The notes under the pieces were generated by a model. The model ran no database searches and was not told where the DNA came from. It was given only the letters and a program-made list of their open reading frames with translations. A DNA stretch of 64,000 bases from positions 291,815 to 355,814 of the forward strand of contig NZ_BMGD01000004.1 in the NCBI RefSeq assembly GCF_014639875.1. Reading direction: 5' to 3'. The stretch comes from Blastomonas aquatica (lineage in GTDB: Bacteria > Pseudomonadota > Alphaproteobacteria > Sphingomonadales > Sphingomonadaceae). Of this stretch, positions 54,251-62,715 are shown piece by piece (position 1 is the first letter of the stretch; every line of letters starts with the position of its first letter). The translations under genes and the position numbers were made by a program.

Positions 54251-55964
54251 GTGATTTGCCGGTTTTCGGGAAACGGATAACCAGATTTTCGACAGCCTCG
54301 GGGGCCTGTACTTCCAGGGTCTCTCCGTCGAAATCCACTTCCGCAAGGCTCCTTGCGCTCCACCAGCTTCCAAACTGCCCCAGCGAACCGATCCACAGCC
54401 GTTTGCCATAATGGTCGATCAGACGTTCCTCGAACCGAAGCTTGTGTCCGACCATATCGGGGTGGATCAGCACTACCGCCACACCGCCATCGCGCGCGAT
54501 ATTGTCGATCACTTCCACTGCCGCATCGAAACGGTCGCCTAGGCGCGGAGGTTTTTCATCCTCGATTGTAACCGGGAACTCCCAGACCGGTACCAGTGCA
54601 TTGCCCGAACGGGCATGGGCCAGTTGATAGGGAAGATGCGTCAAGGCGGTATTGGCGGTCAGGGTAGAAGAATAGCGATATCTGGTTGTCGCGAGGGCTT
54701 CGGGAAGAGCGGCATGATTTGCGAGATAGCCCGGGCGGAACGACACCACGTGCTTTGCCAATATCTTCTCGAGCAAATACCGCGATACCCGCAATTCGCC
54801 CAAAAGCGTCCCGTTGCGCGTTTCGGTCGCACTTTGAACAAATGGGCGATAATCGGGATAACTCTCCGATCCGCTACCAAGCGGGAACGATGTAAATGTG
54901 CGCGAATGCGAAACGCTGTGGCTGGCGATCTCCATATCCCGCCCGACATCACGTAGCGGCGCAATATTGTCATCATTGAAGAAGACGTCGTCATTCCAGT
55001 CGCGGATGACCTTGGTCTGGATAAAAAATGTCGCAGACTGACCGCGGTCTCTTATGGCTTTCGCAAACAGCGGCGCGTTTTCCACCGAGCGCGTAAAATC
55101 GACGTCATGGGTCAGGATCAGGCTGCCCTCTTGCCCAGCTGGCGCGGTGCCGATCAGATAGGGCATGTCCTCGTCCTGGACATACAGGTCGCGGATCCAG
55201 CGGTAGATCAGGTCGAGGCCCGGGTCGTAGCTGTTGACCGCCTCGGCAGAGACCTGCTCGGCACGACCGTTCATTGCGCGGTTGGTCAGCGCGCCCAGAT
55301 CAACCCCTAGGATACAGGCGCGTCCCCCGACGCGTCGGCATACCGCAGCTGCGGTCCCGTCGTCGAAGTCGGCCATGCGCACGGCAGTCGTCGGAACGAT
55401 GCCGTTGCTGCCGACCTGCACTTCGGCGCGCGGCGAATTGAAGCGGGTCAGCCGAGTTTTGGCGTCCGGCGAGCGATCGAGCCAGCGGATCTCAGATCGG
55501 CTGCGGCCAGCGGCCTGGGATGCGACGCCAAACAGCTCTCCCAATCCGCCCCCTGCAAGATCGAACGTCACAACTGTGCCCCCACTTCGGATATGGTTGG
55601 CCAAACCGCGAAGCGCCGGCGCAGACAATGATCGTCCGGAAATGGATGGATACGCCAGCACGACATCGTGCTGCAACGCACGCGCTGGATCCTGTGTCAT
55701 CATGAAGGGGATGCCATGAGCCTTGAACCCACGCACTAGGCCAAGCCAGTCGGACGCAGGGTCTGTCACCAGAACCGCCAATCGGCTTGTGCCTCCGTTT
55801 TCATAGTTGCTGATTTGCGCGGGCACGGCAACGCTCAACTGCGTGTCCGCGACTGGGCCTTCCAGGCCGTCGAACCTGTAGATTTTCGTCCCCGTACCGA
55901 AGATCAATATCCATGCGGCGAATGTTGCAACGACGATGGCAATAGCGATGACAGATTTTCTCAT
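54198..55964 (-). CDS. Membrane-anchored polysaccharide deacetylase-like protein
   Basis: 588 residues. An N-terminal membrane helix (VIAIAIVVATFAAWILIFG) precedes an amidotransferase-like domain (LAVLVTDPASDWLGLVRGFK, GGTVVTFDLAGGGLGELFGV). A NodB-like part follows with LTHDVDF (D287/D289), the HSVSH metal motif (349-353) and FRPGYLANH. IHPDMVGHK may supply the last histidine. It should trim acyl groups from a polymer in the periplasm. It converges with the GH18-like gene and overlaps its 3' end. Confidence 0.78.
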   Translation of the reverse strand: MRKSVIAIAIVVATFAAWILIFGTGTKIYRFDGLEGPVADTQLSVAVPAQISNYENGGTSRLAVLVTDPASDWLGLVRGFKAHGIPFMMTQDPARALQHDVVLAYPSISGRSLSAPALRGLANHIRSGGTVVTFDLAGGGLGELFGVASQAAGRSRSEIRWLDRSPDAKTRLTRFNSPRAEVQVGSNGIVPTTAVRMADFDDGTAAAVCRRVGGRACILGVDLGALTNRAMNGRAEQVSAEAVNSYDPGLDLIYRWIRDLYVQDEDMPYLIGTAPAGQEGSLILTHDVDFTRSVENAPLFAKAIRDRGQSATFFIQTKVIRDWNDDVFFNDDNIAPLRDVGRDMEIASHSVSHSRTFTSFPLGSGSESYPDYRPFVQSATETRNGTLLGELRVSRYLLEKILAKHVVSFRPGYLANHAALPEALATTRYRYSSTLTANTALTHLPYQLAHARSGNALVPVWEFPVTIEDEKPPRLGDRFDAAVEVIDNIARDGGVAVVLIHPDMVGHKLRFEERLIDHYGKRLWIGSLGQFGSWWSARSLAEVDFDGETLEVQAPEAVENLVIRFPKTGKSLILDGIEGSRRIPVASR

Positions 55965-56509
55965 GATGCCCGCTTATGCCGAACAATAGTGAACAAAGTC
56001 AGGCCTTTCATGAAACCGCTTGTTGCCACGGTGGCATAGTACGGTGCTACCAAGCGCTGTCAAAGCTCGCAGGCATCTCCTTAACCGTCATCGATTGACG
56101 TGGCTCCCGATGGACCGAACGGCGAGTTTTCGAGCTCAGCCGACGCAAAGCTGGCATTTGCAATCGGCCCAGATGCAGTCTTCGCCGTAGCCAGCCTCGC
56201 CGTTTCAGGAATGGCTGGTTCCGGCTTAACCGGACCTTCTCGATAGCAGCAATAAATGACGGGTTTGTCCCAGGCCCGGCTGTTCGGGCCGATCGACAAC
56301 AATGTCCGCTTTCAGGCAATCGGTGCGCGAGCTTCAACGACCGATATTGGGGCGCTTTGCTGAACGGCCGCTTTGCCGGTTCCTGAATTTCGGCAAATGG
56401 GCCGCTAGCTGTATGGCAGGTCCTGGCTGTCAAAGCGCCGAAGCCGCAGGTCGGCTTTCGGCAAGGCGTTGCTAGGCCCGGCGTGACCGGAAATGGGTGG
56501 ATCGCGCAC
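55965..56509. other. Intergenic region with dispersed repeat
   Basis: About 545 bases, no gene. The right half holds a repeat copy (56379-56501) with a head GATATTGGGGCGCTTTGCTG at 56343. The left part should contain the deacetylase promoter. Confidence 0.6.
56379..56501 (+). repeat. Dispersed intergenic repeat, diverged copy B
   Basis: It shares GGGCCG, TATGGCAGGTCCTGGC, GAAGCCGCAGGTCGGCTTTC and a GGGTGGA end with copies at 33404-33522 and 60770-60889, but is more diverged. Confidence 0.65.
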
Positions 56510-57403
56510 CTACGGTGAGGATTGAAGGGAGGCACTGCTCATCTCTTCCATCAGCCAATCGCGAAAGTGCCGCATTGCTGCATTTTCGGGACGCGATATC
56601 AGGCGAGTGAGCCAGTAGCGGCCTACATCGACCTCGATCGGGAATGGTTGGACGAGCAATTCTGACGCGAGCTCGCGGGTGAGCATCCCCGCTGGCACCA
56701 GTGCGATGCCGAGACCGGCGGCGGCGGCGGATCCCATCAGCGCCGCACTATCGAAAATGGGACCGCGGAGATTTGGGGCGGGTACGCCGACAGCGTCGAA
56801 CCATAACGCCCATTCATCAGGGCGATAAGAGCGCAATAGCCGCTCGTGGACGAGATCGGCGGGGGATTTGAGCCGTGCTGCAATTGCTGGAGCGCAGACC
56901 GGAGTCATCGGCGCCCTGAGCAGTGGTTCGGCATGGGTGCCGTGCCACGCGCCATCGCCGAAGCGGATCGCGAAATCTAGCCCTTCGGCGACAAGGTCAA
57001 CGCGGTTGTTGTTGGTCGAGATACGCAGATCAATCGACGGGTGGGCGCGGGCAAAGATGTCGAGCCTCGGGAGCAACCAGCCGGTTGCAAAGGTGCCCAC
57101 GACGCCGACTTTCAGGAGTTCCCGGAAGCGGCCTTCGCCGTACTGGTCGAGCGTCGCGCCCACACGATCAAACATCTCGGCAAGTACGGGAACAAGCACG
57201 AGACCTTCGTCAGTGAGTGCGAGCCCACGCGGTAGTCTGTGAAAGAGGCGTGCGCCCAGGCGGCGTTCCAACTGCGCGACCTGATGACTGACCGCGCCTT
57301 GGCTGACGCAAAGCTCGATCGCAGCGCGGGTGAAGTTGAGATGACGTGCCGCTGCCTCGAAAGCACGCAGGGCGTTGAGTGGGAGTTGGGCGCGATCCAT
57401 CAC
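56510..57403 (-). CDS. LysR-type regulator (AmpR/GcvA-like), divergent to a metallo-beta-lactamase
   Basis: 297 residues. Helix-turn-helix: LNALRAFEAAARHLNFTRAA then VSQGAVSHQVAQLERRLGAR. The effector domain (~residues 92-290) has LLKVGVVGTFATGWLLPRL and the family DFAIRFGDGAWHG loop. The sequence is of the AmpR/GcvA branch, which commonly controls a divergent beta-lactamase; the neighbour here is a B3 metallo-enzyme. ATG 57403 or 57400. A symmetric LysR box lies in the 91-base divergent region. Confidence 0.9.
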   Translation of the reverse strand: MMDRAQLPLNALRAFEAAARHLNFTRAAIELCVSQGAVSHQVAQLERRLGARLFHRLPRGLALTDEGLVLVPVLAEMFDRVGATLDQYGEGRFRELLKVGVVGTFATGWLLPRLDIFARAHPSIDLRISTNNNRVDLVAEGLDFAIRFGDGAWHGTHAEPLLRAPMTPVCAPAIAARLKSPADLVHERLLRSYRPDEWALWFDAVGVPAPNLRGPIFDSAALMGSAAAAGLGIALVPAGMLTRELASELLVQPFPIEVDVGRYWLTRLISRPENAAMRHFRDWLMEEMSSASLQSSP

Positions 57404-57417
57404 CTACCCATCAAATA

Positions 57418-57438
57418 TTCTCATGGCTTTGTCGAGAA
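57418..57438. promoter_or_regulatory. LysR-type operator (T-N11-A box)
   Basis: TTCTC (57418-57422) and GAGAA (57434-57438) are exact inverses 11 bases apart, the classic LysR spacing. The site sits between the divergent regulator and lactamase genes, so it likely controls both. Confidence 0.65.
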
Positions 57439-57494
57439 ATCATGCTTTGTCGCGCGCTTGGCCGATTGGCATTCCGGGGGCGAAAGGAAGAAAG

Positions 57495-58427
57495 ATGATC
57501 AAACTAATGACAGTTGCGGCTTGGCTCGCGGGCATGAGCGGAATGGCGGGGTGCAATGCGCAGGAAGCGCGGGCGCCGGTGGTCGCGGGCGCGGCCCTCG
57601 ACTCAGCGCCGCATGTAGAAGACGACCCGCTGACAAGACCGATGGAGCTAAAAAGAGCGGAGAGATGGCTTGCGCCTTTGCCGCCCGAGAAAATTTTCGG
57701 TGGCAGTTATCTCGTGGGGTTCGCCGGCCTGAGCGTGGCGCTGATCGATACGGGTGCGGGGCTGGTGCTCATTGACGGCGCGCTGCCGCAAGCGGCACCG
57801 GCGATCCTGGACAATGTACGCAGCTTGGGGTTCGACCCCAAAGACATCAAAATTATTCTGAGCACCGAGCCGCATTATGACCATAGCGGCGGCCTTCCGG
57901 CGCTGGCCCGTGACACCGGCGCGACGGTGATTGCGAGCGCCCGGGGTGCGGATGGCTTGCGGGCTGGAGCGCTCCTGGAGGATGACCCTCAGTTCGCTTA
58001 TGGCGGCGTCTGGCCGCGCGTGACACAGATCCGGGTGGTCGAGGACGGCGAAGAAATACATCTCGGCCACACGGCGATAACCGCGCACGCCACGCCAGGG
58101 CACACCATGGGCAGCATGAGTTGGAGCTGGCGGGCATGCGAGGTTCAGGTGTGCAAGGCGATCGTCTTTGCGTCCAGCCTCAACCCTGCATCCGCCCAAG
58201 GCTACCGCTACACCGCACCGTCAAGCGAGCCGATCGTCAGAGCCTTCACGCTGAGCCACCGTCTAATGGATGGACTGCCATGCGACATCCTTATCTCCGC
58301 GCACCCCGACAATGCAGGCGAAGGGCGATACAACGACAAACCCGGCGCATGCCGCACATACGTCGCGCGGTCCCGCGGTCTGCTCGCGAACCGGCTCGAA
58401 GCTGAACGCAACGGGACAGCGAAGTAG
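57495..58427 (+). CDS. Subclass B3 metallo-beta-lactamase, B3-E type (Glu at first zinc-ligand position)
   Basis: 310 residues with a possible lipobox (MSGMAGC, Cys20). The zinc site reads STEPHYDHSGG: E125-x-H127-x-D129-H130, where B3 enzymes normally have H-x-H-x-D-H. The other ligands are present: H203 in ATPGHTMGSMSW and H270 in ISAHPDN. A glutamate at BBL position 116 defines the small B3-E group (SIE-1 from Sphingobium indicum and relatives), which are active lactamases. ATG 57495 follows AAGGAAG. The LysR gene is divergent. Confidence 0.9.
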   Translation: MIKLMTVAAWLAGMSGMAGCNAQEARAPVVAGAALDSAPHVEDDPLTRPMELKRAERWLAPLPPEKIFGGSYLVGFAGLSVALIDTGAGLVLIDGALPQAAPAILDNVRSLGFDPKDIKIILSTEPHYDHSGGLPALARDTGATVIASARGADGLRAGALLEDDPQFAYGGVWPRVTQIRVVEDGEEIHLGHTAITAHATPGHTMGSMSWSWRACEVQVCKAIVFASSLNPASAQGYRYTAPSSEPIVRAFTLSHRLMDGLPCDILISAHPDNAGEGRYNDKPGACRTYVARSRGLLANRLEAERNGTAK

Positions 58428-58757
58428 GCGCGACCATAGGACCCAAGCAGCACGGCTTCGTATTGGACGTGGATCAACCCTAACTGGCAACTCTAGCTGC
58501 GGCATGTGAGGAAGTTTCGATCCGCCTTGCAGCGACCGATCTACCATCTTGTTGATTCGCTTTCTGCACGTCCAAACGTCGTTGGATTGACCAGAACGGG
58601 GTCGAAAAAGAAATGCCGGTTTTGGTGCCAGTGATCCGATAGCTGGCTGGCCGGTCGTGGGAGCAAGTCGATCCGCTCACATCGCCATCAGCGAGTGAAG
58701 GGTAGGCGGTAAGCGTTTTGTACTGTCGGCTATGCAATTTGCAGCTATCCGATCATC
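58428..58757. other. Intergenic region without recognised gene
   Basis: About 330 bases. No coding ORF or clear hairpin was seen. Confidence 0.5.
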
Positions 58758-59855
58758 ATGATCATCGCTGAATTCGACACCGCAATACGCTTGGGCGCTG
58801 GATGCATTTTCCTCCTGCTTGCATGGCTCATGCTCATCCACCGACAGCGGCTGGGGTTGCCCAGCCATCTGTTTGCACCTCTTGCAGTGTGTGTCGCCGG
58901 TTTCGTCGTCGGCAATACGCCGCTTTCGGCATTCCAGCCGATGGGGCTGCTAGGCAATTTCGCTCATGCCGTCAGCGGCTTCACGGTCATTTTCTTGTGG
59001 TGGTTTTCGCTCTCGTGCTTCGATAGCCGCTTCCGGTTGAAGGGCGGTGTTCTGGTCGTGGGGCTGGCCTGGGCCGCCATTGCCGCGACTGACCGCGGCC
59101 TGTTCGGCGACGTGCTCGCCAACGCCGGGCTGTCGCATGGGCTGGTGCTGCTGGGCTTTGCGATCGTGGGTCATCTAATCTGGCGGCTTCTGGACGAGCG
59201 CCAGGGCGACCTGATCCAACAGCGCCACTACGCGCGCACCCTTGTGGCCGTGCTGCTTGGCGGAATGTTGCTTATCGACCTGGCCGCGGACGCGCTGTTT
59301 GGTTTCGATTGGCGGCCCCTTGCTTTCTCTATGACACAGAACGCCATGATCCTCCTCTTCGGCCTGTGGCTTGCAGGCCGATTGGTGACAATTCAGGCCG
59401 ATGTGCTGACGTTCGGTGTTGCTGAAGGCGCGGCGAGGCTGGGCTCTGCGGACGCGCTGGGTAACCGTCACCCCGATGAAGCCCTGCACCGCCGATTGTC
59501 CGTGCTGATCGAGAGGGACCGCGTGCATCTCGATCCCGAGCTGACCTTCGCCCAGTTCGTTGTTCTCATGGGAGCGCCGGAGCGCAACGTCCGGACGCTC
59601 ATCAATCAGCAAATGGGTTATGATCATTTCCGCGCGTTTCTGAACCACCATCGGGTCGTGGAGGCGTGTCGTCTGCTGGAAGAACGCGATAACGAGGCCA
59701 AACTCATCACTATTGCGCTGGATAGCGGCTTTGCCTCGCTCGCCAGCTTCAATCGCGCGTTCCGGGCTATTCGGGGATGCACGCCGACTGAATACCGAAC
59801 CGCAGCTCACCAGCCCGTCGCACGGGGCCCGCGCGCTGCAAAAGCCGGGTTTTGA
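58758..59855 (+). CDS. Membrane-embedded AraC-family transcriptional regulator
   Basis: 365 residues. The first ~215 residues form about six or seven hydrophobic helices (for example AGCIFLLLAWLMLIHRQRLG and AMILLFGLWLAGRLVTIQAD). The last ~130 residues are an AraC DNA-binding domain: GYDHFRAFLNHHRVVEACRL, ITIALDSGFASLASFNRAFR and GCTPTEYR. It should sense a membrane or external signal and act on DNA directly. The start is ATG 58758 (MIIAEFDTA). It is followed by a CPBP protease gene on the same strand. Confidence 0.88.
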   Translation: MIIAEFDTAIRLGAGCIFLLLAWLMLIHRQRLGLPSHLFAPLAVCVAGFVVGNTPLSAFQPMGLLGNFAHAVSGFTVIFLWWFSLSCFDSRFRLKGGVLVVGLAWAAIAATDRGLFGDVLANAGLSHGLVLLGFAIVGHLIWRLLDERQGDLIQQRHYARTLVAVLLGGMLLIDLAADALFGFDWRPLAFSMTQNAMILLFGLWLAGRLVTIQADVLTFGVAEGAARLGSADALGNRHPDEALHRRLSVLIERDRVHLDPELTFAQFVVLMGAPERNVRTLINQQMGYDHFRAFLNHHRVVEACRLLEERDNEAKLITIALDSGFASLASFNRAFRAIRGCTPTEYRTAAHQPVARGPRAAKAGF

Positions 59856-59937
59856 GGAGCGATATACCGCCTTCTGAGGAGCCAGGCAGGCAATAGGTAG
59901 CTAGGCAGAGCGCGCACAACCAGCGAAAGGCAAGCGC

Positions 59938-60660
59938 GTGAACGGAATGATCGGCCTGGCAGGAACACTTGCTCTTCTGCTCCTGCTCGGAACAGCTCTT
60001 GGCATCGCCGACCGCCGAAATTTCTCTCCCCGGTGGCTCCTGATGGCCGCGCTACTCGTCGCGATCAATGATGCCTTGCTCACCCGGTGCTACGGTCTGC
60101 TGCCCGACGTGATCGGAGGGGAATGGAACTGGCAGGGCAAGCTTGCCGCGCTTGCCGCGCTTGCCGCCACGCTCGCGATTGCAGCAGTCCCGGTCTTTGG
60201 TCTGCGCCGATCCGGCTTCACTTTGGCGCAAGGACCCGGCAGCCTTAAAGCGGCGCTGCCGGTAGCGAGTGCCTATTGCGGCTTCTTCGTGCTGGTCGCC
60301 ATTCTTTTCCCGTCAGGACAGGCGAGTGCGGAAGATGTCGCGTTCCAGTTGACGATGCCGGGCGTGGAGGAGGAGTCGTTCTATCGCGGCATCCTGCTTT
60401 TCGCGCTCGATCAGGCGTTTCGGGGCAGGAAGCGGCTCCTGGGTGTCGACTGGGGCTGGGGCGCGGTGCTGTCGTGCCTTCTGTTCGGTATGACGCATGC
60501 TTTCGGCTATTCTGAGGGTAGCTTTTCTTTCGATCCCGTCATCATGGCGCTAACCGGCATTCCATCTTTCATTGCCGTATGGCTGCGCCTGCGGACAGGC
60601 AGCCTGCTGCTCCCCGTACTGCTTCACAATTTCGGCAACTCCTTTTCATTCCTCGCTTAG
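59938..60660 (+). CDS. CPBP-family intramembrane metalloprotease
   Basis: 240 residues, about six to seven helices. The glutamate motif is PGVEEESFYRGILLFAL (EE-xxx-R), followed by LLFGMTHAFGYSEG and a terminal LLHNFGNSFSFLA, giving the E/H/H-N ligands of the Abi/CPBP fold. It starts at GTG 59938. The substrate is unknown; relatives process CAAX proteins or confer bacteriocin self-immunity. The 82-base gap after the AraC gene suggests loose linkage. Confidence 0.85.
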   Translation: MNGMIGLAGTLALLLLLGTALGIADRRNFSPRWLLMAALLVAINDALLTRCYGLLPDVIGGEWNWQGKLAALAALAATLAIAAVPVFGLRRSGFTLAQGPGSLKAALPVASAYCGFFVLVAILFPSGQASAEDVAFQLTMPGVEEESFYRGILLFALDQAFRGRKRLLGVDWGWGAVLSCLLFGMTHAFGYSEGSFSFDPVIMALTGIPSFIAVWLRLRTGSLLLPVLLHNFGNSFSFLA

Positions 60661-60985
60661 CGTCGAGCGCGGCTTTTCGCGCAGCCTCGATGTCTGTTTT
60701 CACGGTAGACGATCGCTGGCCAGGTTGACCGGATTTGGGGCGCTTTGCTGACCAGCATCATCGCCAGTTCCAGAAGTTCAGCATTTGGGCCGGTTGTTGA
60801 ATGGCAGGTCATGGCCACGAAATGGGTGAAGCCGCATGTCAGCTTTCAGGCAGCCGTTGCAGGGCATCCCATGGCCGAAACTGGGTGGATTTGCGACAGT
60901 CTGCTTCTTGGCCAGCGGATATTGAGAGCGGCAATCTGTCGCGAGACAGCCTTCTCGACGCCGACAGCAGTCTGTCCTCAGATAC
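60661..60985. other. Intergenic region with dispersed repeat
   Basis: About 325 bases and no gene. It is largely filled by repeat copy C (60770-60889) and its head GATTTGGGGCGCTTTGCTGA from 60732. Confidence 0.65.
60770..60889 (+). repeat. Dispersed intergenic repeat, copy C
   Basis: 120 bases, nearly identical to copy A at 33404-33522: GGGCCGGTTGTTGAATGGCA, GTGAAGCCGCATGTCAGCTT and AGGGCATCCCATGGCCGA. Confidence 0.8.
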
Positions 60986-61450
60986 CTAGAGATGAAGTCC
61001 CAGAAATGAAGCTCCGGGGACGGGGTTGAACGAAATCGGTTCAGCCGCGACGAAGCCGAGGTCCGCATATAGCTGTCGAGCGGCAAGGAACTTCGCCTGC
61101 ACGTCTAGACGCATCTCACGATAGCCAACGGCACGAGCCTCCGCGATCAGCTGCTCCGCCAGTTCACGACCAAGGCGCTTACCGCGTGCTTCGGAACGGA
61201 CATACAACCGTTTCATCTCACAAATGCTAGCGGTGACCTTTCGCATGGCGATGCATCCCCCGACCACGCCATCTACCTCTGCGAGCAGAACGCAGCCATA
61301 AGGAGCGGCATACTTTTCGGTGAAGCTCGCGAACTCGACTTCATTGTTTTGGTAATCAAGGTTGACCGGGGAGTTGGCTATGAACTCTCGCCAGATATCG
61401 AGAACCGCCGCGCTGTCGATTGGGAACTCCGCCCGTCTGATAATCGCCAT
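60986..61450 (-). CDS. GNAT-family N-acetyltransferase
   Basis: 154 residues. CoA-binding segment RLYVRSEARGKRLGRELAEQ (R-x-x-G-x-G/A pattern), then MRLDVQAKFLAARQLYADLG typical of motif B. It starts at ATG 61450; the longer frame crosses the intergenic region. It is divergent from the MarR-GNAT fusion, with a candidate operator between. The substrate is unknown. Confidence 0.88.
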   Translation of the reverse strand: MAIIRRAEFPIDSAAVLDIWREFIANSPVNLDYQNNEVEFASFTEKYAAPYGCVLLAEVDGVVGGCIAMRKVTASICEMKRLYVRSEARGKRLGRELAEQLIAEARAVGYREMRLDVQAKFLAARQLYADLGFVAAEPISFNPVPGASFLGLHL

Positions 61451-61494
61451 GCCCGGGCCCTGCCTTTCCCCACTATACAAGCCGTCATACAGAC

Positions 61495-61510
61495 ATATAA
61501 CGCGATATAT
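61495..61510. promoter_or_regulatory. Near-palindromic candidate MarR operator
   Basis: ATATAACGCGATATAT is almost self-inverse (TATA-N-CGCG-N-TATA core). It lies in the 79-base gap between the divergent GNAT and MarR-GNAT genes, a usual site for autoregulation by a MarR protein. Confidence 0.45.
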
Positions 61511-61529
61511 ATCAAGTGATGGGGATGAC

Positions 61530-62486
61530 ATGAACGATGTGATTCGGGAAATGGGCGCGGGCTTCCTTGGAAGCCGGCTCAAGCGATTGGGAGAGCGGAT
61601 GCAAGCCGGGGCAGCGTGTGTCATAACCGGGGCTGGATTGGAGGTACAGCCCGCCCACATGCCCCTGCTCGTCGCTCTAGACGGCCAGGAACTGACGATC
61701 GGCCAACTCGTGCAGGCTGTCGGCATCAGCCAGCCTGGAGTGACTCGAGGCGTCGGGCAGCTGATTGGCATGGGGTTAGTGAGGTCGGAGACCGGGAGCG
61801 ATCAGCGTCACCGAACCATTTCTCTCACCAATGATGGTGCCGCCGCAATCGCCCGTGCAAAACTATTTGTCTGGCCGCAGGTGACCGAGGCGGTTGATAA
61901 GCTTTTGGGGGGACGCTCCGACGAGCTTCTAGCTATCGTTGCAGATGTGGAAAACGCACTCGCTGCAACCCCGCTTGAAGAGCTGGCGGCACAAGCCCGA
62001 CCCGAGGTTCTGTTCATTCGGGATTACTCCGACGATCTTGCTCGCGAGTTCCAAGATATCAACGCCGAATGGATCTCCGAGATGTTCAGCATTGAAGAGA
62101 CGGACCGGAAGACGCTGGAGAACCCACGCGCCAGCATCATCGACTCCGGCGGGGCCATTTTGTTTGTAGAAGCAATTGGGATGGGAGTAGTTGGAACGTG
62201 CGCGCTGCACAAAACCAGCGCGACCGGTTTCGAGCTAACCAAGATGGGAGTTCGCAAGGTAGCACGCGGGCTCAAAGCTGGAGAATTCCTTTTGAAAGCG
62301 ATCATAGAGAAGGCGCACATGCTAGGTGCCGACCCCCTCTACCTGCTGACGAACAGCCGCTGTGCGGCAGCCATCCACCTCTACGAAAAGACGGGCTTTC
62401 AGCATGATGTCGCAATCATGGCTGATTACGGCACTCGCTATGCCAGATGCGACGTTGCTATGCGTTACGTCCGGCCGGAGGCATAA
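61530..62486 (+). CDS. MarR-GNAT fusion protein
   Basis: 318 residues. The N-terminal MarR winged helix (~residues 1-150) has TIGQLVQAVGISQPGVTRGV then VRSETGSDQRHRTISLTNDG. The C-terminal GNAT domain (~155-318) has VRKVARGLKAGEFLLKAIIE and LYLLTNSRCAAAIHLYEKTG. Fused MarR-GNAT proteins are known as regulators that may also acetylate a small molecule. ATG 61530 has GGGG six bases upstream. It is divergent from a separate GNAT gene. Confidence 0.88.
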   Translation: MNDVIREMGAGFLGSRLKRLGERMQAGAACVITGAGLEVQPAHMPLLVALDGQELTIGQLVQAVGISQPGVTRGVGQLIGMGLVRSETGSDQRHRTISLTNDGAAAIARAKLFVWPQVTEAVDKLLGGRSDELLAIVADVENALAATPLEELAAQARPEVLFIRDYSDDLAREFQDINAEWISEMFSIEETDRKTLENPRASIIDSGGAILFVEAIGMGVVGTCALHKTSATGFELTKMGVRKVARGLKAGEFLLKAIIEKAHMLGADPLYLLTNSRCAAAIHLYEKTGFQHDVAIMADYGTRYARCDVAMRYVRPEA

Positions 62487-62715
62487 GTTTGGGAGAATTC
62501 CGCCGAGCCTTATCCCGCAAGCTACGGCAGGATTGGGGTCGTTTGCAGAACAGCCGGAAATCGCCACGATTGGAAAAAATCTGTCTTTCAGGTCTCGACC
62601 CCAAAGCGATCGTTCGGCTGCAGGTACCGTTTGGAATATGGTGCCAATCCAATCAGAATGTCGCACCATTATGGGAAAAGACGATTGCATGCCAATAAAC
62701 GCGGGGCGGACGAGG
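62487..62715. repeat. Intergenic region with repeat head and inverted repeat
   Basis: ATTGGGGTCGTTTGCAGAAC at 62533 resembles the heads of the dispersed repeats at 23485 and 34051. GGGGTCG near 62536 recurs inverted as CGACCCC near 62596. No gene. Confidence 0.5.
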
